A stretch of DNA of 64,000 nucleotides from Gordionus sp. m RMFG-2023. Lineage: Eukaryota; Nematomorpha; Gordioida; Chordodea; Parachordodidae. The first letter of the stretch is position 1. Each line of letters opens with the position of its first letter. Where the stretch lies: positions 60,412,954 through 60,476,953 of the forward strand of contig NC_088776.1 in NCBI RefSeq assembly GCF_954871325.1, in the 5' to 3' direction. Under the pieces are notes generated by a model. The model searched no databases and was not told the origin of the DNA. It was given only the letters and a program-made list of their open reading frames with translations. A program made the translations under genes and the position numbers. Shown one piece after another: positions 21,327 to 31,589 of the stretch.

Positions 21327-23773
21327 TTTCTTTCTTTCTTTCTTTGTTAAAAAAAATGTATTTTTAAGCGATATACGAAAATTGGATATGAAATTGCAAG
21401 CGCCAATATATTCTAAAACCAAAATATATACGTTTTATTACACAAATAAACCATCTGGCAAGTAAAAATCGATTCTTATAAGTAAATTTATATACGCGAA
21501 TAACGTGGACAATTCAAAATGGATTGTTTCCCGATAATTATAATTATATATATCTAAAGAACTATTGCCGATCTGACCTTTCTCCCTCTTCCTCCCTAAC
21601 ATGATCAGCAGTAAATCCCAATAGCTTCCTCGACTCAGATGTTATGTTTCCCAAATCTAAAGTAAATTTTTGTTCGCAAATAACGTGGACAATTCAAAAT
21701 GGATTGTTTCCCAATAATTAGAATTATATATATCTAAAGAACTATTTCCGATCTGACCTTTCTCCCTCTTCCTCCCTAACATGATCGCAAGTAAATCCCA
21801 ATAGCTTCCTCGACTCAGATGTTATGTTTCCCAAATAAAAAGCTTATTCTAGGGTTAAAACTGAGAACCAGAACAAAAAAAGTATACATAGTATAAATTT
21901 CTGCCCGAATATTTTTTAAAAAAAAAAAAGAAGAAAAAAAACACTTTGATATGCCCGTGACCACCGAACCCATAATGGCTAACCTCGCTAGGAGCGTTCG
22001 GTAATCTGTAGTAATCTTCGCCGAGATAAGAAGGCACATTTCCGTCGGGTATCCCTGGCCCGATGGGGCTATATGGCCCATCTTCGGGTGGTTGAAGATT
22101 CGCCCCAGAGCAAGTGCAGACCAGACAACCCATCTCGTTTCGGGTATAAATGAGGCGATGATCGTTGCACGTCGGGCAACCTCGCTCTTTGCATTCCGGC
22201 GGTTGGTCCACTTTAAAAAAAAATTTTTTTAAATAAAAATATATAATTTTTCTTTCAATCAAATATAATGTTTATTTCCATCATCATAATTGATCGATTT
22301 AAAATAAAAATAATATTAAATTAGAATATTTTTTGAATTATTCCTTTAAATTATTTATATATATATATATATACCTTTCCTTTCCTTTCCTCTCCTTTCC
22401 TTTCCTTTCCTTTCCTTTCCTTTCCTTTCATATATATATATGTGTTAGATGTGTATCATTTTTTGAGCACATTTTTAAAAAATTTTAAAAATCTGATTTT
22501 ACCGGAAGTGTATGTCGTCATGTTTTGGAATAACCTGCCCTATGAATTTCAGAAAATCTTTTCCACCAACATTTACAACTCATTCATGCCATCTGGAAAC
22601 TCTAAAATTAATAAATACACTTCCCTAACCAATTGCAATCTCATACCAATCGTGTCCGACACAACCGGTTTTTTTGGCAATCATGCCCTAACCTTGTTCA
22701 AATCCCTTGGTAAAAAAAATTCGCGCCATCACTGGTGACCCACGGGAAGGCTTCTATCTCAGACAGCGCATATCTATTGATATATGCAGATCTAACTACA
22801 TTGCCATCCACGGCTCTCTTTCTTGACCTCCTCCCGCCCAACATACAATTTACTATACTAATTTTTTTTTATTATTATTATACAGCTTTTTATATAGATT
22901 TTAATTTACAAATAGTTTACATGATATTTTTAATATATATTTTTAAGTTACGTATATCATAAATGACTCAAAAGGTTCACAGCAAAATTGTCTACAATTC
23001 ATAAGATAGGTTATTCTTCCCAACCATGACAGAATATCTTTCCGGTAAAGACCCAGATTTTTTTAAATTTTTGAAAAACGCGCTCCAAAAACGATTTAAG
23101 GTTGTAGGAATAAACACATTGACGCTAATGTAATATATTAATAAACCCCAATGACGTCCCAATTTACCCCCCACGGAAATTTCTCTCACAAATAGCGTAA
23201 GGTAATTCATATATATATATTAATAAACCGCAATGACATCCCAATATGCACCCTTGGAAATTTCTCTCGTAAATGGCGTAAGGGCAATCGTGGCATCGCA
23301 CTGGCTCCTCCGCCTCTAGAACGCACACTAAAGGACCATCCCTGATCTTTCGCAATTTCAATCGAACTAAATTAAAAGGGTAAAAAAAAATGTGTATAAA
23401 TAAAATGTCGTTGCTTAGGGCTAGGTTTATAGTATATACGTAAGCGATATCGCCCATGCGATACGCGTTTCGTAATTAAATGATAGCATTGCTGTATAAT
23501 TTAATAATAACGCATTTTTATAAATTACGCATGTGAACGAGATCGCGGCAATTATCGCGTTTACTATTGAACTATGCCCCCCCCCTCACCCCCGGTATTA
23601 AAAAATATAATATATTATTGAATTTATTTTATATATAATATAATATTATTGGTTGGCTTACTTAAGTCGTTAGATCCCACATTATTTATGCTCAAGATCT
23701 CGGCGCAGTTTCTTAGATGCACTAGAAGCGATAAGATCGCAGATACGATCAGGAGATTAACTCCAAATGTCAT
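19065..23773 (-). CDS. Secreted protein with two antistasin-like cysteine modules (four exons)
   Basis: Exons on the minus strand, in coding order: 23773-23662 (ATG), 23366-23229, 22210-21945 (or ending at 21984), 19307-19065 (TAG). Phases are 1, 1 and 0 and fit without a break, giving about 252 residues (239 with the shorter exon 3). Residues 2-22 (TFGVNLLIVSAILSLLVHL) form a signal peptide. Module 1 is C-x9-C-x2-CPYAIYERNFQGC-x3-CHC. Module 2 is C-x4-GCPTC...MGC-x2-CTC. Both follow the antistasin pattern (C..C..C...GC-x2-CxC). The tail is rich in Pro, Gly, Asp and Glu and has no membrane segment. Antistasin domains inhibit serine proteases in leeches and cnidarians, but inhibition here is inference. 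The donor of exon 3 is uncertain (GTGTTT at 21944 or GTTAGC at 21983). Confidence 0.72.
19697..19724. repeat. (CTTT)n microsatellite
   Basis: Seven CTTT units in intron 3 of the antistasin-like gene. Confidence 0.9.
19839..20491. mobile_element. CAATGACATAT-family MITE interrupted by another MITE
   Basis: The left end is CAACGACATATAATAATA and the right end is TATACGTCATTG. Inner blocks AAAACAGCTG, CGCCATTTTGATTACCCG and GGTCCAGCTGATTTGCATT match the other copies. Without the insert at 19898-20198 it would be ~350 bp. It lies in intron 3 of the antistasin-like gene. Confidence 0.65.
19898..20198. mobile_element. hAT-like MITE with GGGCCGG-rich ends, nested
   Basis: The ends are TAGAGGTCTGC and GCAGATCACTA (inverted). 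Subterminal arms are dense in GGCCGG and CCCGGCCCG. Flanks GTGTACAT and ATGCGCAT agree at 5 of 8 bases, all differences being transitions. That fits an old 8-bp target duplication inside the host MITE. Confidence 0.65.
20819..20987. repeat. (GAGAA)n microsatellite
   Basis: About 33 units of AGAAG with a few GAGAGA slips, in intron 3 of the antistasin-like gene. An apparent Glu/Lys/Arg-rich frame across it is an artefact of the repeat. Confidence 0.97.
21238..21344. repeat. (CTTT)n microsatellite
   Basis: About 26 units with one slip near 21323. Confidence 0.96.
21481..21840. repeat. 180-bp tandem duplication
   Basis: 21481-21660 and 21661-21840 are almost the same, including AATAACGTGGACAATTC, GACCTTTCTCCCTC and CCTCGACTCAGATG, at a period of exactly 180 bp. 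The array stops about 105 bp (144 bp with the alternative donor) downstream of exon 3 of the antistasin-like gene. Confidence 0.92.
22376..22429. repeat. (TCCTT)n microsatellite
   Basis: About eleven CCTTT/TCCTT pentamers flanked by TA repeats. Confidence 0.93.
22442..22832 (+). mobile_element. Non-LTR retrotransposon 3' fragment
   Basis: The frames read HALTLFKSLGKK, then (after a one-base shift near 22712) ITGDPREGFYLRQRISIDIC and SNYIAIHGSL. This is the same C-terminal motif as in the element at 28197-29984 (ALKLFKTIGQRL, DDPKEGSYLRQRISIEICRS). It is a dead fragment in an intron of the antistasin-like gene, in the opposite orientation. Confidence 0.6.
22990..23110 (-). repeat. Inverted copy of 22455-22560
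   Basis: Read on the minus strand this matches 22455-22560: a run of A/T, then TTACCGGAA-GTAT-TGTCATG-TT and AATAACCT--C-TATGAATT. It forms an inverted pair around the non-LTR fragment. Confidence 0.55.
23140..23215 (-). repeat. Partial duplicate of exon 2 end of the antistasin-like gene
   Basis: On the minus strand it reads LPYAICERNFRGG followed by a stop, against CPYAIYERNFQGC in exon 2. It then repeats the splice-donor region (GGGTTTATTAATATAT). It lies just downstream of exon 2 in the intron and has lost its cysteines, so it is not expected to be used. Confidence 0.7.
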
Positions 23774-24523
23774 TTAAAGTTATGATAATAAATGTCTTAT
23801 CGTTCAGTTAAATTTCCTTCCATTTTATTTTAGTTCAAAGCCGAAAACGAAAAAATCTATTTTTTTTATTATAAATAAATGTAAAAACAACATCTAATAT
23901 TAAAATAGATATCAGATGTAATTATAAATATTTTTCAAATTATTTTAGAACTGTACGAATTTTCTAGAAATATACCGAATTTGAATTTATACAAATTAAT
24001 TTTAAAAAAAAAATTAAATTTCTCTATTAGTTCAGTTTTTGTGGTTTAAATTTTGTAAAAGTTTTTGATCCAACTCACTTGAAGCGATGTTAAATTATTT
24101 TCTCTTTATAAAAACAGTTTAAAATTTAAATTTTTCACCCGATTTCAGCAATATTAATATTTGTAATGGATATTTTCTCATTTGTGCATTGATATTTACA
24201 ATGCGATTGATATCATACCATCCTCAACCCCCCCCCCCCTTATTACCATTTCTAATTACAATTTTGGAAATTTCATAGGCCATTCAATTGCATTTTTTCT
24301 TTCTCACAAGCGATATTAGCATTAGTAATCGTGTTCTCTTCTTTATAATCGGATTGCATTTCTATATATTTACTCGATTATATTTTTTGGAAGTAATTAC
24401 AATGTTTAATTTTGTTCAAATCGTCTTGATTTTATTATGAGGAAAGTAGAATTATAAGCGAGATTATAAATTAATGTTTCATTCCTCATAAAAATAAATA
24501 AAATTTTGTTTGTAGCTAAATAA

Positions 24524-24868
24524 CCAATTTGAAATCATTATATCTATGCGTCTTTTAAACGATTCGTATTATCCTAATATAACTCTACTTAACATGAGTA
24601 AATGTGCTTGATTGAACCCTAACTCTATAAATATATAATTCAGCAAAGATTTTTATTGATGATTTCTATTCAACACGACTTTTTAATAAATGTAAATTAC
24701 AAAGGAACCTTTCTAAAGAACCAATTTGAAATCATTATATCTATGCGCCTTTTAAATGATTCGTATGATTCTAGTATAACTCTACTTAACAATGAGTAAA
24801 TGTGCCATATTTGGATAATACTTTGAACCCTAACTCTATAAATATATAATTCAGCAAAGATTTTAGCG
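24524..24868. repeat. Direct duplication, ~197-bp spacing
   Basis: 24524-24652 and 24721-24862 share CCAATTTGAAATCATTATAT, ATAACTCTACTTAAC, CCCTAACTCTATAAATATAT and CAGCAAAGATTTT. Confidence 0.85.
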
Positions 24869-24911
24869 TATAAAAAGGAGTATCCACCTTTCAACGCCTA
24901 CTGTTAGTCAT

Positions 24912-25385
24912 TAGTATAGTTGGGCAATAATTTATTTTGGCTAAGGATAGCCGATTAATTTTTGTTAAGGCTAAACCTGGACCTATTTCAATTGGCTAAG
25001 GTTAGGCTTAAGACTATTTTAATTGGCTAAAGGCTGGATATTCTTCGCTAAAGCGGAGCTTAAGTCGGTTTCAATTAGCTAGCTAAGCTTAAGCCGATTT
25101 ATTTTGGCTAAGGTTAATCCTGAGCCGATTTTTTTTTTGCTAAGAATTAGCTTAGGCCTATTACAATTGTCTAAGACTGATTTTAAGCCAATTTTAATTA
25201 GCTAAGGCTAAGTTTAAGAAGATTTTAATTTGCTAAAGCTAAGCTTACGCCAATTTTAATTGGCTAAGGTTAAGTTTAAGTCAATTTTTGATTGGCTAAG
25301 GCTAAGCTTAAAGCTATTTTGATTGGCCTAGCTTAACATATTTTAATGGTTAAAGTTGAGCTATTTTGACTGGCTACAAATGCTC
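24912..25385. repeat. Degenerate ~36-bp tandem repeats (GGCTAAGGCTAAGCTTAAG)
   Basis: About twelve irregular units of TTGGCTAAGG-TAAG-TTAAG-C-ATTTT. It starts with TAGTATAGTTGGGCAATAAT. Its outer end resembles, in inverted form, the outer ends at 27117 and ~31577. Confidence 0.7.
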
Positions 25386-26289
25386 TATTTTAATGTAAAT
25401 TTAATAATGATATAATTCAGAATAGTGACAATTGTCATTGGTCATCTTAAAACCCTTTCAATGTTTTTTAATGAAATCAGGTATAAATGAATATATTAAA
25501 TCTTCCTAGTGAAAATTCAATGATAATGAAATTCATAAGGATAAAAATTTCCCCACAACTGCCACAAAAGCATAATATTCGTGTGAAAATTACCATCAAG
25601 ACAAAATCTTTAAAAGCATTTATATCTTAAGAGATGTTACTAATTTGGAATTGGGTATAATTATTAAATAAATCTTTCACAGTGCCTGAGTCTTGTTTCA
25701 ATTAGTTTCATTTTGCTCATGGGGACATGTGATAGAAATAATTAATAAATTTTTATATATTAGGAAAGGAAGATAACTGTTTTGCCAATATTAGGATGAT
25801 TATTTATTATATGACAAAACAGATGAAAAAATACACGTAGAAATTGACACCCTAACTCTACCTACCGAGAAGGTTTAACTCTATTAGCGGCTTCGCAGCT
25901 AGTATTGGAGGTTAGGCCATCTTTATCTTTTAAATAACCCTTTATTTTGGCTGCTATTTTTTTTAAAAGCTGCTTCATTTACTACACCATCTGATATTGC
26001 TTGTATATCATTTATGCTGTTATAGATACTATTTAATGCACAAAGAAAAAAAATATCCTCCATATTTTATTGATTATCCCTTTGAATTATCGGAGATAAA
26101 TAATTCTTTAATTTCATTAAATACTTAAATAATATTCTTCTCCAGCTGATATTTCTTAATTTTCGAATAACCTAAAATGAAATATAATTAGATATAAAAA
26201 GATAATTTTTCTTTAGCATACCTAATTTGTTTTTTTTATAAATACAGGAACATTTAATGTTGGGTAATCGGCTAGAAACTACGCTTAAG
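25386..26289. other. Unique sequence between two tandem arrays
   Basis: No gene is supported. On the minus strand a short frame (MEDIFFLCALNSIYNSINDI..., about 26060 to 25950) could be the tail of a lost element gene, but I do not recognise it. Confidence 0.3.
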
Positions 26290-27117
26290 CCCTATAAAAT
26301 CGGTTAAACCTAATCGGCTTAGCCGTTTTGTGCTCGGCTAAAATTATCCGATTAAGCAACACTAAAAATCAAGGCTTAGACGTTTGGTGCTCGGCAAAAA
26401 TTATCCGATTAGGCAACACTAAAAACCTCGGCTTAGCCGTTTTGTGCGCGACTATAATATCCAATCTAAAAATCTCGTCTTAGCCGTTTTGTGCTCAGCT
26501 AAAATTATCCGATTATGCAACACAAAAATCTCGGCTTAGCCGTTTTGTGCTCGACTATAATATCCAATCTAAAAATCTCGTCTTAGCCGTTTTGTGCTCA
26601 GCTAAAATTATCCGATTATGCAACACAAAAATCTCGGCTTAGCCGTTTTGTGCTCGACTATAATATCCAATCTAAAAATCTCGTCTTAGCCGTTTTGTGC
26701 TCAGCTAAAATTATCCGATTATGCAACACAAAAATCTCGGCTTAGCCGTTTTGTGCTCGACTATAATATCCAATCTAAAAATCTCGTCTTAGCCGTTTTG
26801 TGCTCAGCTAAAATTATCCGATTATGCAACACTAAAAATCTCGGCTTAGCCATTTTGTGCTCGGCTAAAATTATCCGATTATGCAACACTAAAAACCTCG
26901 GCTTAGCCATTTTGTGCTCAGCTAAAATTATCCGATTATGCAACACTAAAAATCTCGGCTTAGCCATTTTGTGCTCGGCTAAAATTATCCGATTATGCAA
27001 CACTAAAAACCTCGGCTTAGCCATTTTGTGCTCAGCTAAAATTATCCGATTATGCAACACTAAAAATCTCGGCTTAGCCATTTTGTGCTCGGCTAAAATT
27101 ATCCTATTACGCAACAC
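26290..27117. repeat. Tandem array: 103-bp higher-order units, then 57-bp units
   Basis: The basic unit is 57 bp (TCGGCTTAGCC-TTTTGTGCTC, GGCTAAAATTATCCGATTA, TGCAACACTAAAAA). In the left half it alternates with a shortened, diverged partner to give a 103-bp compound unit, marked by GACTATAATATCC at ~26449, 26552, 26655 and 26758. The right half is about five simple 57-bp units. 57 is a multiple of three, so long open frames appear on both strands; they are artefacts. Confidence 0.93.
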
Positions 27118-28196
27118 TTATTATGATATATCTTCATTCATTTATTTTAACAAAAATATTTTTCATTTTTTTAAAAAAAATAAATGAATAATGGATTTAA
27201 AATATTAAGAATATCTTCAATCATCCTAACAAAAAAATAAAATAAAACTTTCATAAATTAATTTTTAAACAGTATATTCTTCTGAATACTGGAAAAAAAA
27301 GTCGTAATTTTAGATCCATATTTTCAAATAAATTTATTATTTTGGGATTGCGATGGAATAATTTTAGATTGTGTCTGTCAATTTGAAATTGACAGATATG
27401 GACATTTTTCAATATGTTTCGAGAAGATATGAGATAACATTTATTAATCTTTGTTTTGTATCACGTGAGTTTAATATTTACAATTATTAACCTTTGCTTT
27501 GTAATATATTTTTTTATTATTGTGTATCATATGGATATAAATTTATGGACATGAAATAGTGATTTGGGGTTGTATTTTAAACAATTTACATTTATTAATA
27601 TATATATCTATATATATATATATATGAAATAAAAATTATTTAAAAAAAAAAAATATTTAATGTTTTGCTCTCCACTTCAAATAAAAATTTATAGATTTAA
27701 TAAGATAGAGAATAAGTTAACATCCTTCTGAATTACATTATTGAATTTTCAACTAAAAAAACCGATCTAAAATATTGATTATTCTCTATTTTTTTATTTT
27801 AAAAATTGGAAAGTTCCTAAAATTATGAAAATTATATTGTGAATTTCCAAACAGATTTTAAAATATTCATTTTTTTAACATTTTTTTATTTTTTAAAATG
27901 ACGAATATGACAATTGTCATCCTTGTTAATTTATTCATATTGAGTTTACTCTAAAAAAATATACTAATGAAATGACTATTATGACAATTTTTACCTATTG
28001 ATAATTGTTAAAGATAAAATTATTCAAATTATAATTTTTTTTGTTAAATATTACTTAATTTATTTTTTATTGAATTGTGAAAGGTTATTCAAGTTATATA
28101 TTTTTTAATTAATTAATTTCATTTTTTTTAACTAAAATAATGCTCATAAAATTTATATAAAAACTATATTAAATAAAATAATAATTAAACATTTAA
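27118..28196. other. AT-rich non-coding sequence
   Basis: No coding sequence seen. GACGAATATGACAATTGTCAT at 27900 recurs in related forms at ~31305 and ~31424, marking an old dispersed repeat. Confidence 0.4.
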
Positions 28197-29984
28197 TTAG
28201 GTATGATCAACGGGGCTTATAGACCCATGTATGGATATGCAGTTAGAACGGCATATTTCAATTGATATTCTCTGTCGAAGGTAGGAGCCTTCTTTTGGGT
28301 CATCTGTGATTAAGCGTAACCTTTGCCCTATTGTTTTGAATAATTTTAGGGCTTGGGGTCCAAATGATCCACAGTATCTGAAACTACCGGACATGGTGTC
28401 TGGGTAATCTGCCTTTTGAGAAACGACAGTGAAGGGGGTGGTGTCCAAGACTATCGATGTGGGTTTCACATAGGACGCATGATGTAGGTATTACGATTTC
28501 ACATCCTAAGCGAAGGCCTATGCCTATTCTGAGTTCTTCGTTAATAACAAGCCTAGATTAGAACTAGGTACAGTTTCTAACCATTTATATCCTAGATGGC
28601 ATATGGGTGAAGTTGGAATTATTGGATCTGGCAGAGGGGTAATATTATTGTCATTATGTATAATTAATAATAGAATCATTAAATTTTAAAAAGGTGGGTA
28701 GGTTGTAACATGCAGCGATGTATGTTGTATAATCTGGGAAAGTTTCACAAAAGGAGGGTATAAAATGTTCCCTTCTATATGTAGGTCGATTTTGAGAATG
28801 CATTGATCATGTGTATTATGGAGAATGACACGTGTCGAGTGGGATGCAGCCTCACATCCTCCAGCAACATTAAAACCAAACTGGTTTGGTTGTAGTAGAT
28901 TGGATGGTTAGATTTTATACGGGAGCAAATTATTTTGGAAATGATTCGCTGGAAGAGTGACCCTATTGCAATAGGCCTGATGTCCCCATTGGTTTTATTT
29001 AAGGATATTAAGCGGGCTCCAAAAATGATGGGCTGAATGAGATTAGGTATATTATTATGAAAGATATGATTAAGCAATATGGTGAATTGTGTAAGTATGT
29101 TTTGATATAGGGGTATAGTTGGTTTAATTATATCTTGGAGATAAATGGCTCGAAAGCCATCGATGACTCCTGAAGAATCTTTTTTGAATGTCTTTATTAC
29201 TTCCAATATTTCCATTTCGGATAGTGGAATAGGATTATTAGATAGTGGAAGGATGATTTGTGAAAAATCTTGAGGATGTTTAGATTGCATGCATGAGAGT
29301 TATATCATTATTGGGGGCCATAGTATCACTTGAACAGGCTATGATGATAGCTGAATTTACATTGCATAGGTTTATTTTATTTTCAATAAACTTGGCCTTT
29401 TTTTATCTGCCAAAAGCTTATTGAAAGAATGTGGAGGTTGTTTGGAAATATAAAAATAACTAATATCATTTGAATTTAGTGTTTTTTTATGCTTTGTGTT
29501 AAGTTTGATTTTGATGTTGGAAGATGTAGATTTAAATATATAAATGATAATAATTTCATCCAATTATCTAAGCTTTCAATATTTTTATTTAGGGTGGTTA
29601 AAATAGCTTTAAAAAAATTGTGAAAATATAATTCTGGCACCTTTTACGAGCTATTGTGGGGGGGGGGAGACTCTTTCATAAATTTTTCCACCCATTCTTG
29701 TGCCACAGCAATAAAGGTTGAATTAATGTTATTATCTGGGCATGAAGATATAGTTAAAGGGATTGTTTCTATGTTGAAGGTATTGTTGGAGCTTGAAGTT
29801 GTAGGTATAGGTTAAAATTAATATTATTAATAAGAGCAGGATAAGAAGAAGGAAGCATAACAGATTCATTGTTGTTAAAGAAAGTACCTGATGAAGGGCA
29901 TCTGTTAGCTCGTTTACCATGACATATAATTTTATTTCCTTTTGTTAAGGAAACATTCTTAAGGCATGTGGGACATATCACCAT
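28197..29984 (-). mobile_element. Degenerate R2/NeSL-type non-LTR retrotransposon
   Basis: Minus strand, 5' to 3'. 29984-29769 encodes an N-terminal zinc finger (VICPTCLKNVS...ICHGKRANRC). 29290-28775 encodes the front of the reverse transcriptase (KDSSGVIDGFRAIYLQDI; ARLISLNKTNGDIRPIAIG, the DxRPIaiG motif; LFQRIISKIICSRI). 28469-28197 encodes the C-terminal region (GPQALKLFKTIGQRLRLITD, YLRQRISIEICRS). The catalytic YxDD part and the endonuclease core are missing, and frames change between pieces, so it is dead. The zinc finger plus DxRPI combination points to the site-specific non-LTR group (R2/NeSL/CRE) rather than L1 or RTE; the exact clade is inference. Confidence 0.75.
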
Positions 29985-29989
29985 GGTTC

Positions 29990-31260
29990 ATATTATTGTT
30001 ATGTATGATTATGTTTAAAGGTTACTTTATATTGAAAGATTCTTGATATACAAAACAAAACTTATCTAAGATTTAATCATGGACAGCTGGTGGTTTAGTC
30101 TTTATACCTTAAAGTTATCCTTATCTCTTCATTTGTTTAATAAAGAGAATAGATTTATATATTTTTTGAATATATTCATATTAATAATTAATTATAAAAT
30201 AAGCCTGGAACAAATATGAAATATATTTTTATCAGTTTATATAAAATAAAATATAATAAATTACTTGTATTGTATAAACCTTAATATAAAAGCATGGTAA
30301 TAATTTATTCCAAACAATTATAAGAAATTTATTTATAATAAGTAAGTAGACATATAGTTGATTTTAACCTATTATATAGAATTAGTTATAAAATACTAGG
30401 TAAAATTCCAATTTTACAGACATATTTGACAGTTACAGAATATATTACAGTTAATAATCTGACAAAATTTACTAATCAATGCTCTTAATATTAAATATAG
30501 CAACAATATGCATACAATTATTTAACGCCATCTATTTTATTTAAGTATATATAAATTTAATCTTCATATTATTCATCCCACAATGTCTTTAAAAGATATT
30601 TTCTGATGTCCTTATCAATATTTTATAGTTTTCTGTAAAATATATAATTCGCTATATTGGTAAAAATACTTGATTGTCATTTGATAATTAGATATATTGT
30701 AAATCGACGACATATAATATTCCACTGTTTATATTGTGCTTTAATATTTTTTTAATTTATGATTTAATTTTATCAATAGTTTTATAATTATATTTTACTT
30801 TTATTGAGATAAATAAATTGAAATTACTCACTTTATAAAAAATTATATTTGATATATTATATTATTTAGTAATTTTATAGATCTATTATTAATAATTATA
30901 ATACATTTCACTTCTGTCTTAAGACTTATCCTTGGCCTATATTCCATTTATTAAAAAACATTTTTGGTTCATTTTATATATTTATAAATTTATTTTCTCA
31001 AAAATCTATAAATTATGATGAATAGTTTTATAAAAAAATATCAACTTTTACATTCTTTCTTTTAAATTATTATTTAAGATATATGCATACATATATGAGG
31101 GTCAGGGAGTGGGGAGAGGACTAAGGGAGATATTTTTTATTAGCTATAAATGATATTTACAAAAAGTGATAAATTTCTGAAGGGGGGTGGGGAATTTCCC
31201 CTTGTCCCCCCCCTGGCTACGCCTATGTTATATTAGGTTTATACTAAAAAATATATAAGA
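29990..31260. other. AT-rich intergenic sequence
   Basis: No supported gene. Very high AT content with many short direct repeats. Confidence 0.4.
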
Positions 31261-31480
31261 TATTTTTGTACCTATTTTCATTAAAAAAAATATTGTTTGA
31301 AAATGGCGAATATGACAATTGTTTTCTGAATTGCATTATTATAGAATTCCCACTAAAACAAATTTAAAATATTTACCAATACCTATTTTCATTTAAAAAA
31401 AACATTGGAAAAGTTATAAAATGACGAATATGACAATTATCACCCTTCTAAATTAAATTATTATTAAATTTACACCAATA
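31261..31480. repeat. Two tandem ~115-bp units (CGAATATGACAATT)
   Basis: Two successive units share TACCTATTTTCATT, AAAAAAA-ATTG, ATG-CGAATATGACAATT and CTAAATT/CTGAATT. A further relative lies at ~27790-27930. Confidence 0.6.
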
Positions 31481-31580
31481 AAAATCAGCTTAAGTTCAAC
31501 CATAGCCAAAAATGAATTGGCTCAGAAATAGCCATTGCCAAAAAACAATTGTCTAAGTTAAGCCGATTACCAAACTATAG
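31481..31580. repeat. Inverted relative of the 24912 array end
   Basis: Read on the minus strand: ACTATAGTTTGGTAATCGGC, TTAAG/TTAGAC units and TTTTTGGCTATGG. This resembles the start of the 24912 array (TAGTATAGTTGGGCAATAAT ... TTTGGCTAAGG). It may be the far end of the same foldback-like element or another copy. Confidence 0.4.
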
Positions 31581-31589
31581 TTATTAGAG

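Noticed and set aside
21234-21422. 62-residue Lys/Glu-rich ORF on the minus strand
   Set aside because: Translation of the CTTT microsatellite.
26753-27187. 144-residue repeat protein (AKIIRLCNTKNLGLAILCS units), and its minus-strand mirror
   Set aside because: The 57-bp satellite unit is a multiple of three, so both strands stay open; no start context or conservation supports a protein.
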